Shown: positions 39,966-47,821 of the stretch, in pieces
How positions within the stretch are numbered: position 1 is the stretch's first letter
Layout of the letters: the number at the start of each line of letters is the position of its first letter
Assembly: GCA_002452325.1 (NCBI GenBank)
Contig: DKFG01000302.1
Location: forward strand, 1,805-49,625
From: Geobacter sp. UBA6802
GTDB taxonomy: Bacteria > Desulfobacterota > Desulfuromonadia > Geobacterales > Pseudopelobacteraceae
DNA: 47,821 nucleotides
Reading direction: 5' to 3'
Made by a program: the position numbers and the translations under genes
The notes under the pieces: model-generated
The model's input: the letters and a program-made list of their open reading frames with translations, nothing else
Databases searched by the model: none
Told to the model about the DNA's origin: nothing

Positions 39966-42900
39966 ATGGCAATTACTCCAACCGCAGCACAACTGGCCAT
40001 CTTAAGGTTGAACCAGACCTTGTTTGGCACCGCCGCCGGCACCACGGTAATGGCCGCTGGTCTGCCGTCATTTACGGGCAACATTGATGTAGATGGCAAC
40101 AACTACGCCCAGTCCCTGATCAACAGCACCCCCTCACTGAGCATCTTAAGCCCGTCCCAGCTGTTTGAAAGGGTCGTCAACAACATCTCTACCGGCAACA
40201 TCACTGCCGCAGACAAGGCACCCCTGGTTGCTGCCCTGGTTGCCTTTAACAATGCCGGCCTAAGTGTTGGCGCCACCGTCAACCTGCTGTCAGCGTTTCT
40301 TTACATCAACGCCGACACCCTGGACAACGTCTGGAGCAGCAGCGCCAAGCAGGTAAAGAATCAGACCACCGTTTCTTCTTTCTACACCCTTGATCAGGGC
40401 AACGCCGTTGCCGACAGCGCTGTGCTGTCAACGGTAACCGCTGACCCTGCATCGGTAGAGGCGGCCATCAACGCCATCTCTTCCGTCCAGACCTTCGTAC
40501 TCACCACTGGCCTCGATAACGCCACAGCCAACCTCTTCATCGCCTCACAGACTCGCTATGATGTTGACGGACATGGTCCCACGCTGAACCCCGGCGACAA
40601 GCTGACCGGCACGGCTGACCGCACTGACAACAAACTGCTGATCACCGACCTGACCCCGGATGTAGCGCAAAACAACATACCGGCTGCGGTCACCCTCAGC
40701 AACGTCCAGATTGTTGAGCTGGATTCATCTGCCAACACCGCAGGCGGCGGTGTGCGTACCCGTGATTTTGCTTCGGTCAACGAGCTGAAGGCCCGCACCC
40801 AGGGCGCTGGTAACGTAGACCTCTACATTGCCGGTAACGACAACTTCGGTACTGCCACCAAGGTGACCGTTGACCAACTCTCCTTTGCTGCCGGTTCAGG
40901 TGTGAGCGTGGACGGCGGCAAGGACGTTACCGTCGTTTCCAACGGTGGAGTTGGCGTGCGCGTCGGCAACCAGAACGTCGGTTCCGTGCCCACAGCCCAG
41001 CAAGTGGCAACCGGTGCAGTGAATGTCACGCAGAACAGCACGGCGGCCGGCTTCGTCCAAATCTTTGGCGGTACCACCGTCAACGCCACCATCAGCTCCA
41101 CCTCCAGCACTGGCGTCATCAACATCGGCAACACCGCTACCAACACCGGCAACACCCTGGCCGGCGCCATTGCCAATGCATCGGGCGATGTTACCGTTAC
41201 CACCGCTGGTAAAGGGGCGGTCAACGTCTTCGGCGGCAACAATGTTACAATCACCAACACCACCCCCGGTGCTGCCAACGGCGCAGCAGGTGCTATTACG
41301 GTAGGAGATGTGAACTATCGTGCAGTCAGTAACCTGCCCACAGGCAACGTGACCATTACCGAAACCAATAGCATTGCGTATAACGGCCTGGCAGGCTCGA
41401 CCAACAACAACGTGGTCAACGGCGCCATCTCCGTCTTCGGCGGCAAGGATGTCACCATCACCACCAACGGTGCCAACGCTGTCGACATCGGTCAGGTGGG
41501 CAACGCTGCCAAGGAAAACGCCCTTAACCCAACCGGTGCCATCACCGTAACCAACACCGGCGTTGAAACCGCAGCGGCAGCAGGAGCCATCCAAATCACC
41601 GGCGGCACCGACGTCACTGTTACCTCCACCGGCTCAAACGTCTCCATCGGTCGCAATGTCAACGCAGTAACCGACGCGGTCAGTAACCCCACCGGCACGG
41701 TCACTGTTACCGAAACTATGAACGGCGCCGGCTTTGGCCGTACCGTTTCCATTGATGGCGGCACGGATGTTACGGTTAACGCCAAGGGCCAAACCGTAGT
41801 CATCGGCAACTCTGTCGCCAGTGCCCCTACCGGCGCGGTGGTTGTCAACCAGGCCGACATCTTTACCGGCAACACCAATGCTGTGCTGAACGGCACCAAC
41901 GCAGGCAATGTGTCCGTGTTCGGTGGTACCGATGTAACGGTTAACACCACCGGCGGTAACGTCACGGTTGGTGGCGTCAAAGGCGGCGTGAATACCGTGC
42001 CAAGCGGCGCAGTGCAAATCACCAACACCTTTGGCGGCGTGGGTGCAGATACGGTGAGCGTGCAAGGCGGCACAACGGTTGCTATCACCACCACCAAGAC
42101 GAATGGAGCGATCAGTGTGGGTGCGGCATCAGCAGCACTCAATGCTGCAGGCACCGCGCTCAAGGATGCCAATCTGGCACCCACCGGTGATGTCACCATC
42201 GTAAACAAAACTGTTTCCGGTAGTGCTAATGCATATGGCACCAGCAATGTGGATGTGCTTAGCAACGGTGCCACCACCGTTTCTATCACCGGCGGCGACG
42301 CAGATACCATCACTGATATCCAATCCACCCTGGCCACCGGCGGCTCCAATGCCGGCAAGGCGGTAGGTACCAGCACGTTAAAGACTGTGGTACTTGACAG
42401 GCAACAAGCGGATGGCACCCTGGCAATCAAATCCGATGCATTGACCGATCTGACGGTTACCAATCAGAACCGTGGTAATGCAACTGAAGTCATTACCATC
42501 ACCAACAACACCGCAGCCCATGCTTTGAATTTAACGCTTGGCGGTAACAACATTTCACAGGATGCTTTGGGCAATCAAACCAAATCTAACGGCCTGCAGA
42601 TTGTTGATGCCAAGGCAGGCTCTGTCACCATCAAGGACAACGGAACCGCTTCGACTGCACAACTGCAGCTCGACGTAACCAAGGCAACTGCAGTAACCTT
42701 TGAGAACACAGCGGCAGTCAAGGTCAAGCTTGATGGCGTTACAACCGATATCGCCACGGTTACCCTCAAGGGTGCCGGCGCTACCACCCTGGTTGGTACG
42801 CTCGGTACCGGCTCTTTGTCCAACGCCAAGACGGTTGATGCCTCGGCAGCAACCGGTAACGTTACGGCGGCCCTGCAAATGACCACCACCACCGATGAGG

Positions 42901-45900
42901 TTCAGGCCTACAAGGGCGGTTCAGGTGTTGATACCATCACCATCAACAGCAACGCCTCAGGTTGGAGTGCCAAAGCCACTATTGATGGAGGCAATGGTAC
43001 TGCTGACGTACTGGTTGCCGATTACGCGGCTGCCGGAACTGACGTTGCTCTTGGCAATGCTGCAAACGTCAAAGGTTTTGAAGTGCTGCGGCTGGGTTCA
43101 ACAGCCACCAGTGCAGGCGGCAACTATGATGCCTCCGGCTTCTCCACAGTTCAGGTCGGTGCTATTGCTGCCGGCGTGGCCTTTACCAACGCAGCCACTG
43201 GCCTGACGTTGGATGTGCGTGAAGACACTACTGGTGCTGACACCATCACGGTCACAGGTGCCAACTATTCTGCTACAAATACGGCAATGACGGTCAATCT
43301 GGGTACCGCAGCTGCACTTAATGCTTCCCAGAAAAACATTACCGCTGCAACAGGTGCAATTACCACACACGGCATTGAGTCCCTCACGGTCAACTCCAAC
43401 GGTCAAGTTATTACTCCGGGTGCTGCAACGGTTGGTAACACCGTCACCATCAACGGTGTGCCCACAAACGGCGCGGCAACTCTGACCATCGGTGGCGCAG
43501 CTAGCCTTGCATTAACCTCAAACACCGGCTTTACCAGCATCAATGCTTCCGGGAACACCGGCAGCACCGTTGATGTAAGCGCAGCCAAGGTTTCCAACAG
43601 CGGCGTTACCTTCACCGGCGGTGCTTCCAAGCTGGTGGCAACGGGTTCGAATGATGGTGGATACAACACAGTAGATGGTGCTACCGTTACAGGAGTAACA
43701 GCGCATAATGTAAAAGCACTGGTAACACTCACTGGCACCGCTGCTAACAACTGGCAAAACACTGAAACTGCGGTTGTAACTATCGGTGTTGGTGCTAATA
43801 CGAGCATTTACACTTATACAGCTACTGGAAATGCAACTGCAGCAGAAGTGGCTGCTGAATTGGCTGCTTCGATAAATGGCAATGCATCTGCAGGCAAAGT
43901 TGTCCGGACTACAACCGGAGCGGGTGTAGACACCACCAACTGGGCAACTCAAAGTGGTGGGAACATCGTTCTGCAGAATACCACTGCTTTTGAAGTGCGT
44001 GCGACTGAGACAGCTACGAATGCCACCATCGCCGACAGCCTTTTGGGCGGTCAGCAGGTGAATGGGGTTGCAGTCACTTACGGTGATGCTTCAGGTGGAA
44101 CCTACACCGTGACCATTAACGGAACAGCATATGCTGTAGCTGATAACTCTGGCTCCGCTTCTACTGTTGCTACAGCTCTTGCCACTGCAATCACTGCAGG
44201 TAACGAATTGGGCATTTCCTCGGCTGTCGCTTCGGGTAGCAATTTGATCATTACCAGCCAACTTGGTCATACAAACCTTATCACAGCAGTCACAACAACC
44301 GGAGGAGCTGGTGCGATTGCCGACACCACCTCCATCAACATGACCACCGTCAATAACCTCTTCACCACCGGCTCTGGTGGTGGCGAGTATAAGGCCGGTC
44401 TGGGCGGCTCGTTTGACACCACGGTTAAGAAGTTTGGTTCTGGCAGCGAAACGGTGAACCTGACCGCTTCTACCTCCAAGTCTGATACCTTGGTACTGAG
44501 AGAGGGCGCTGTTGTCACCGATAACGGCACCACTGGCGGCGTTACCAAGTTTGTGGTGGGCAGCCAGTCTGCCAGCGACACCGTGACATTCCGTAATGCG
44601 GACGATAGTAACACACAAGCCAAGACCATTGTTGCCAACGCGGTAACCGGTGTGGTCAACACCCTGAACAACGCCGCCAACATGGCTGCTGTGTTTGATT
44701 CAACCGGCGCCCTGAACACCAAACTGGCCAACCTGACCTACACCATCAGCAACGGTGTGATCACCTTCGGTGCCACCGGCGGCAACAGTCTGTCGCAATT
44801 CACGGTCAATGAACTGATCAATGCAGCGCAGATGATTGTCAACTCTAGCACCACCGGCGGCGCAAACAAGGTTGCTGCCTTCTCGCACAACGGCAAGAGC
44901 TATGTGGTGGCTTCAGACACTGGCAACGGCACTCTGGGCACCTTGGGTCAGAGCGCTGGCGCTGGCAGCAACACCAACAACGTGGTGGTGGAGCTGAAGG
45001 ATGTGGCCTCTGTTAAGGGCTTTGGTTCTACCTTCGGTGAAAACACCATCGTATCAAGCACGGTAACCAACCTGACCAATGCCACCATTGATTTGGCCGC
45101 ACTGGCCACCAGCAGCACGCTGGATTACACCGGTTTTGCCAAGGCAACCTTGGCGGTCGCTGGCGAAGCTGCAGCAACCACCAAGACAACCAAGTTCCAG
45201 AATCTGGCTGCCTCTGCTGAACTGGTGGTTAATGCAACGGGTGGTAGCGCACATCTGGGCCTTCTGGAAACCACGCAAGTGGGTACTTCCGGTCTCAACA
45301 GCCTGACGGTGACGCAGGCCACCAACGCCACCACTATTAATCGTTTGACGGTGAGCGGCGATGCCCTGGTACAGCTCAAGAACGGCGGGCAGGCTTTCAC
45401 CGTATCCGAACTGGTTGATGCTACCAACACCATGAACACGATTACGATTGGTGCCGGTGCAGGCACAACTACCTTGACCAAGGTGACCGGTACCGCATTG
45501 ACAACCGTCAGTACAACGTCAGCAACAGGAACGTTCAACCTGGGTGATGCGAACAATGTTCTTGCGCAGGACAACGTTAAATTCAGTCTGGCAACAGGCC
45601 AGGCAGCCACCATCTTCACCAGCGGTACCGGCAATACCTTTACCCAAGGTACGGCAACAACCTCTGGTACTGGTGCGGTTGACCTGACTGCTTCAGGTGC
45701 CAATAACACCATCACCCTGAGCAATGGGGCCAACACCATCGTCGCCAACGGTGCTGGCAACACCATCACCGTCGGCACGGGTGCCAACACCATCACTGCA
45801 ACGGGTGCGGATGCGGTCATCAGCATCGCGGGAAATGCAGCTATCACTACGGTTACGGTCGGCACCAACGCATCCGTGACCGTTGGTACTGCCGATGTCG

Positions 45901-46349
45901 TTAAAGTAGTTTCTGCAGTAACCGGCGGTACGGCTGACAGCTTCGCCAAGACGACGATCAGCTTTGCAACTGACACTGTGGCTGCTGGCAATAAGATTGA
46001 TTTCTCTGGTACCGCAGACGTGTTCACGCTGTATGGTGCATCAATGGCCTTGTCGCAAGTTAACGTGGCCTCGGCTACCAGCCTGGCCGAAGCACTGAAC
46101 ATGGCAGCCAACTACACGCTGCTGGATCAGGATCAGGGTACAGCAGCATCGGCGCATAACCTTGCTGCCAACACCGGTGAAATTACCTGGTTCCAGTACG
46201 GTGGCGACACCTATGTGGTTGCCATGGTGAACAACACCGCTGTACCGGTTCAGCAGACAGCCCTTGACGCCAACGACATCGTCGTGAAGCTGACAGGCTT
46301 GGTTGATTTGACGGGTTCTGGCTTCGCTGCTGAAGTTATCACGCTGTAA
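39966..46349 (+). CDS. giant RsaA-like S-layer or adhesin protein, type I secreted
   Basis: 2127 residues, rich in Thr, Ala, Asn, Gly and Val, with no cysteine and no N-terminal signal peptide. Residues 1-165 form a helical head; FVLTTGLDNATANLF and LNPGDKLTGTADRTDN (about 175-220) match the module that follows the head in RsaA-like proteins. About 310-745 holds eight modules built on GG-T/K-x-VT, x-VxVG and PTG-x-VTV. RTX-like GGSGVDTI and DGGNGTAD lie near 982-1005, followed by NVKGFEVLRLGS. A nine-residue GA-N-TIT repeat spans about 1910-1955. The C-terminus ends NDIVVKLTGLVDLTGSGF and AAEVITL, the likely type I secretion signal. Confidence 0.85.
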   Translation: MAITPTAAQLAILRLNQTLFGTAAGTTVMAAGLPSFTGNIDVDGNNYAQSLINSTPSLSILSPSQLFERVVNNISTGNITAADKAPLVAALVAFNNAGLSVGATVNLLSAFLYINADTLDNVWSSSAKQVKNQTTVSSFYTLDQGNAVADSAVLSTVTADPASVEAAINAISSVQTFVLTTGLDNATANLFIASQTRYDVDGHGPTLNPGDKLTGTADRTDNKLLITDLTPDVAQNNIPAAVTLSNVQIVELDSSANTAGGGVRTRDFASVNELKARTQGAGNVDLYIAGNDNFGTATKVTVDQLSFAAGSGVSVDGGKDVTVVSNGGVGVRVGNQNVGSVPTAQQVATGAVNVTQNSTAAGFVQIFGGTTVNATISSTSSTGVINIGNTATNTGNTLAGAIANASGDVTVTTAGKGAVNVFGGNNVTITNTTPGAANGAAGAITVGDVNYRAVSNLPTGNVTITETNSIAYNGLAGSTNNNVVNGAISVFGGKDVTITTNGANAVDIGQVGNAAKENALNPTGAITVTNTGVETAAAAGAIQITGGTDVTVTSTGSNVSIGRNVNAVTDAVSNPTGTVTVTETMNGAGFGRTVSIDGGTDVTVNAKGQTVVIGNSVASAPTGAVVVNQADIFTGNTNAVLNGTNAGNVSVFGGTDVTVNTTGGNVTVGGVKGGVNTVPSGAVQITNTFGGVGADTVSVQGGTTVAITTTKTNGAISVGAASAALNAAGTALKDANLAPTGDVTIVNKTVSGSANAYGTSNVDVLSNGATTVSITGGDADTITDIQSTLATGGSNAGKAVGTSTLKTVVLDRQQADGTLAIKSDALTDLTVTNQNRGNATEVITITNNTAAHALNLTLGGNNISQDALGNQTKSNGLQIVDAKAGSVTIKDNGTASTAQLQLDVTKATAVTFENTAAVKVKLDGVTTDIATVTLKGAGATTLVGTLGTGSLSNAKTVDASAATGNVTAALQMTTTTDEVQAYKGGSGVDTITINSNASGWSAKATIDGGNGTADVLVADYAAAGTDVALGNAANVKGFEVLRLGSTATSAGGNYDASGFSTVQVGAIAAGVAFTNAATGLTLDVREDTTGADTITVTGANYSATNTAMTVNLGTAAALNASQKNITAATGAITTHGIESLTVNSNGQVITPGAATVGNTVTINGVPTNGAATLTIGGAASLALTSNTGFTSINASGNTGSTVDVSAAKVSNSGVTFTGGASKLVATGSNDGGYNTVDGATVTGVTAHNVKALVTLTGTAANNWQNTETAVVTIGVGANTSIYTYTATGNATAAEVAAELAASINGNASAGKVVRTTTGAGVDTTNWATQSGGNIVLQNTTAFEVRATETATNATIADSLLGGQQVNGVAVTYGDASGGTYTVTINGTAYAVADNSGSASTVATALATAITAGNELGISSAVASGSNLIITSQLGHTNLITAVTTTGGAGAIADTTSINMTTVNNLFTTGSGGGEYKAGLGGSFDTTVKKFGSGSETVNLTASTSKSDTLVLREGAVVTDNGTTGGVTKFVVGSQSASDTVTFRNADDSNTQAKTIVANAVTGVVNTLNNAANMAAVFDSTGALNTKLANLTYTISNGVITFGATGGNSLSQFTVNELINAAQMIVNSSTTGGANKVAAFSHNGKSYVVASDTGNGTLGTLGQSAGAGSNTNNVVVELKDVASVKGFGSTFGENTIVSSTVTNLTNATIDLAALATSSTLDYTGFAKATLAVAGEAAATTKTTKFQNLAASAELVVNATGGSAHLGLLETTQVGTSGLNSLTVTQATNATTINRLTVSGDALVQLKNGGQAFTVSELVDATNTMNTITIGAGAGTTTLTKVTGTALTTVSTTSATGTFNLGDANNVLAQDNVKFSLATGQAATIFTSGTGNTFTQGTATTSGTGAVDLTASGANNTITLSNGANTIVANGAGNTITVGTGANTITATGADAVISIAGNAAITTVTVGTNASVTVGTADVVKVVSAVTGGTADSFAKTTISFATDTVAAGNKIDFSGTADVFTLYGASMALSQVNVASATSLAEALNMAANYTLLDQDQGTAASAHNLAANTGEITWFQYGGDTYVVAMVNNTAVPVQQTALDANDIVVKLTGLVDLTGSGFAAEVITL

Positions 46350-46378
46350 TTCTAAGTAGCACTCTTTGCGGTACTCTG

Positions 46379-46407
46379 CCCGCCCCCGATTGGGGGCGGG
46401 TTTTTTT
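46379..46407 (+). terminator. strong intrinsic terminator of the S-layer-like gene
   Basis: CCCGCCCCC (46379-46387), loop GATT, GGGGGCGGG (46392-46400), then seven T residues (46401-46407), 30 nt after the stop codon. Confidence 0.95.
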
Positions 46408-46440
46408 GCTCTAACATACAGATACTGAAAGGAGCCTGTC

Positions 46441-47202
46441 ATGTCCCTTATTCCCCTGACCCCTGACCAGTTTGCCAACGCCCGTTGGCGTCCCATGCCG
46501 GACAGCGCCTTTGCCCGCGAGATAAGTCTGGCAGAGCTTAACGCAAGCGAGATGCCCGCTGCGGCCTGCCATCTGCCTGTCGGGCTGGTGCGGATGGAGG
46601 ACGGCATATGGACGCTGCAGGCTGTTTTTGGACTACAGCCCGGTAAAAACCTTTTTGTTGCCGTTAACGGCTCCTGGCTGGGCGGCTATTGGCCGTTGCG
46701 CCTGCGGCTGGCCCCCTTTGCCCTTGCCAAAAGTGAGCATAATGAGCAGGTGCTCTGCATAAACGATGTGTGGTGGCAACCGTCTGAACTTGGCGGCTAT
46801 CCCTTTTATGGCGAGGAGAACAACCTGGCCAAAGAGACCGCCGATCTCCTGCTGGAGTGCCAGGCGCTGCTCGATAACCAGCAGCATACCCATGCGGCTG
46901 TTGCTGCACTTGATGAGGCAGGTTTGCTCTGTCCGTGGAATCCTGTTGTTGCTACGGAGTCATTGGGGTCTGTACAACTTGAGGGACTTTTTAGCATCAA
47001 CGAAGAGGCGCTGAACGCCCTTGATGCAGATGCACTGCTTAAACTGCGTGATTGCGGCGCCCTGGCAATAGCCTACTGCCAATTGATCTCTATGCAGCAC
47101 CTGCATAAGCTGGCTGAATTGGCTGATGCCCACGCCCGGCATGTGCAACAGTCGGTTCAGGTGCAGAATGATATGCTTAATCTGAATTTTCTGGTGGAGT
47201 AA
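46441..47202 (+). CDS. SapC-family protein
   Basis: A 253-residue cytosolic protein. ACHLPVGLVRMEDGIWTLQA, LGLQPGKNLFV-like FGLQPGKNLFVAVNGSWLGGYWP (seen as GLQPGKNLFV, then NGSWLGGYWPLRLRLAPF) and EQVLCINDVWW match the SapC family, named from Campylobacter S-layer loci. Its exact role is unknown; association with S-layer protein production is the usual idea. The C-terminal 60 residues are helical. The start has an AAAGGAG site. It lies just after the terminator of the giant gene, so it needs read-through or its own promoter, which is not obvious. Confidence 0.8.
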   Translation: MSLIPLTPDQFANARWRPMPDSAFAREISLAELNASEMPAAACHLPVGLVRMEDGIWTLQAVFGLQPGKNLFVAVNGSWLGGYWPLRLRLAPFALAKSEHNEQVLCINDVWWQPSELGGYPFYGEENNLAKETADLLLECQALLDNQQHTHAAVAALDEAGLLCPWNPVVATESLGSVQLEGLFSINEEALNALDADALLKLRDCGALAIAYCQLISMQHLHKLAELADAHARHVQQSVQVQNDMLNLNFLVE

Positions 47203-47225
47203 CTTATCCTAAAAACGGCAGTTCA

Positions 47226-47269
47226 TTAACACAGAGACACAGAAGGCATAAAAGGGGGCAGACCCCTTT
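47226..47269. repeat. two short dispersed repeats
   Basis: TAACACAGAGACACAGAAGGC (47227-47247, here split as TAACACAGAGAC and ACAGAAGGC) is followed by the hairpin AAAGGGGGCAGACCCCTTT (47251-47269). The hairpin is a one-base variant of the pair at 47660-47702. Confidence 0.6.
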
Positions 47270-47337
47270 ACGCTTTCTACCCTCATGCCCCGTCGTCCAC
47301 GCATTCATCTCCCCGGTGTTCCACAGGGAATAAAAGG

Positions 47338-47394
47338 ATCACCGGTATCGCTGATCTGACTGCATCCAACTTCGCTGGTGAAGCCATCACCTTG
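47338..47394 (+). pseudogene. remnant of the C-terminus of a second S-layer-like protein
   Basis: Read in plus frame this stretch gives ITGIADLTASNFAGEAITL. The last residues of the giant protein are LTGLVDLTGSGFAAEVITL: 12 of 19 identical, including the shared end ITL. There is no start, no upstream coding sequence and no stop codon directly after it. It is best read as the debris of a lost paralogue. Confidence 0.65.
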
Positions 47395-47621
47395 GTCAAC
47401 GCTTTCACCAACTCTTCCTGCTGGCCCTGCAGAAAGGCAAGAAACAACCGGCAGACTGGGCACCGTTTGTCTGGCAGCTGCTGTCTGCCCAGGGGCAACG
47501 GATACTGAAGGAAGGCAAACCAATGGAGACTGAAGAAGAGCACCTGGCCGAACTGACCACCCAGGCACAAGAGTTTGCCGAAAAACAGCTGCCGATCCTG
47601 AAGGCACTGCAGATCGCCTGA
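47382..47621 (+). pseudogene. 3' end of a degraded gene
   Basis: A 79-codon open frame without a start, ending at TGA 47619-47621. From about 47404 it reads FHQLFLLALQKGKKQPADW, then helical, charged sequence rich in Glu, Gln and Leu (ETEEEHLAELTTQAQEFAEK), ending LKALQIA. The sequence looks like genuine protein, but the beginning overlaps the S-layer remnant in another frame. An internal ATG at 47522 would give only 33 residues. Family not recognised. Confidence 0.45.
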
Positions 47622-47659
47622 GAGGACTTTGCAACACCACACTGCCCCATTGGCCCTCT

Positions 47660-47702
47660 AAAGGGGTCAGACCCCTTTACACCAAAGGGGTCTGACCCCT
47701 TT
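47660..47702. repeat. tandem pair of GGGGTC-x-GACCCC hairpins
   Basis: AAAGGGGTCAGACCCCTTT (47660-47678) and AAAGGGGTCTGACCCCTTT (47684-47702) are each self-complementary and are also complements of each other. T-rich sequence follows, so they may terminate transcription. Confidence 0.75.
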
Positions 47703-47821
47703 ATTTCCTTTATTTTTATTGTTTATCCTTTCTTTTCCCCCTCCCGCAGTTGTTTGTCTTTGTCCGGCCCGTTTGCTATGGTTTGCTTAAAAGAAAGGCT
47801 TTTTGCAAAACAAGGTTGGAA
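47703..47821. other. T-rich end of window
   Basis: A T/C-rich stretch and then mixed sequence to the window edge. No gene, ribosome site or clear promoter could be supported here. Confidence 0.5.

Noticed and set aside
41492..42463. 323-codon minus-strand open frame rich in Val, Thr and Pro
   Set aside because: Antisense shadow of the repetitive giant gene; composition mirrors the plus-strand codons and no domain is seen.
42910..43000. Classical RTX toxin
   Set aside because: Only one or two RTX-like nonapeptides and no acylation or hydrophobic toxin domain; the pattern fits RsaA-like surface proteins.
45125..46111. 328-codon minus-strand open frame
   Set aside because: Same reason: antisense of the giant gene, low-complexity Ala/Val sequence, no ribosome site or motif.
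47283..47642. 119-codon minus-strand open frame
   Set aside because: The plus strand carries recognisable protein remnants in this region; the minus frame has no motif.

Overview
The window looks like chromosome of an anaerobic, metal- or sulfur-respiring Desulfuromonadia/Geobacterales bacterium. This is inferred from gene content: an NrfD-type membrane subunit, a rubredoxin/ferredoxin pair, a fused coaBC, a family 4 iron-sulfur uracil-DNA glycosylase and a chemoreceptor next to a CheW. It also rests on the generally GC-rich sequence and on several families of intergenic palindromic repeats. No rRNA, tRNA, CRISPR array or intact transposase was found.

Layout. 1-9787 is mostly housekeeping: a truncated NrfD-like gene (minus); a class V aminotransferase with a repeat-rich promoter; a rubredoxin and a ferredoxin (minus); a glyoxalase II-like hydrolase and coaBC; a secreted phospholipase C-like protein (minus); a family 4 UDG; an NlpC/P60 peptidase (minus); a chemoreceptor with CheW; and a MATE exporter.

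9919-37546 is an almost unbroken run of plus-strand genes, many overlapping by 1-20 nt, for making and exporting surface polymers. It opens with two AT-rich GT2 glycosyltransferases and a WecA/MraY-type phosphoglycosyl transferase. A complete type I secretion system follows (ABC, membrane fusion protein, TolC), then a Wzm/Wzt glycan ABC exporter. After that come an LpxL-like protein, three GT-C-like membrane proteins, a GtrB-like polyprenyl-phosphate glycosyltransferase, several glycosyltransferases, methyltransferases and a GNAT protein. The run ends with a 1171-residue PIG-L/GT2/coiled-coil/GT2/GT2 fusion and a WsaF-type rhamnosyltransferase.

37547-38025 is a mosaic of palindromic repeats. 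Comparison with a second copy at 32377-32479 shows an insertion flanked by TTAA.

38026-47202 holds a DUF6502-type putative regulator with a palindrome over its promoter, a lipoprotein, a 2127-residue cysteine-free RsaA-like S-layer or adhesin protein with a strong terminator, and a SapC-family protein. 47203-47821 is gene debris and repeats, including a remnant of the C-terminus of a second protein of the same S-layer family.

Working model (inference): this is a locus for building a glycosylated S-layer. The type I system would export the giant protein. Cytoplasmic glycosyltransferases and Wzm/Wzt would build and export a glycan. The GtrB-like and GT-C-like proteins would add sugars from polyprenyl-phosphate donors outside the membrane. 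The DUF6502 protein would control expression.
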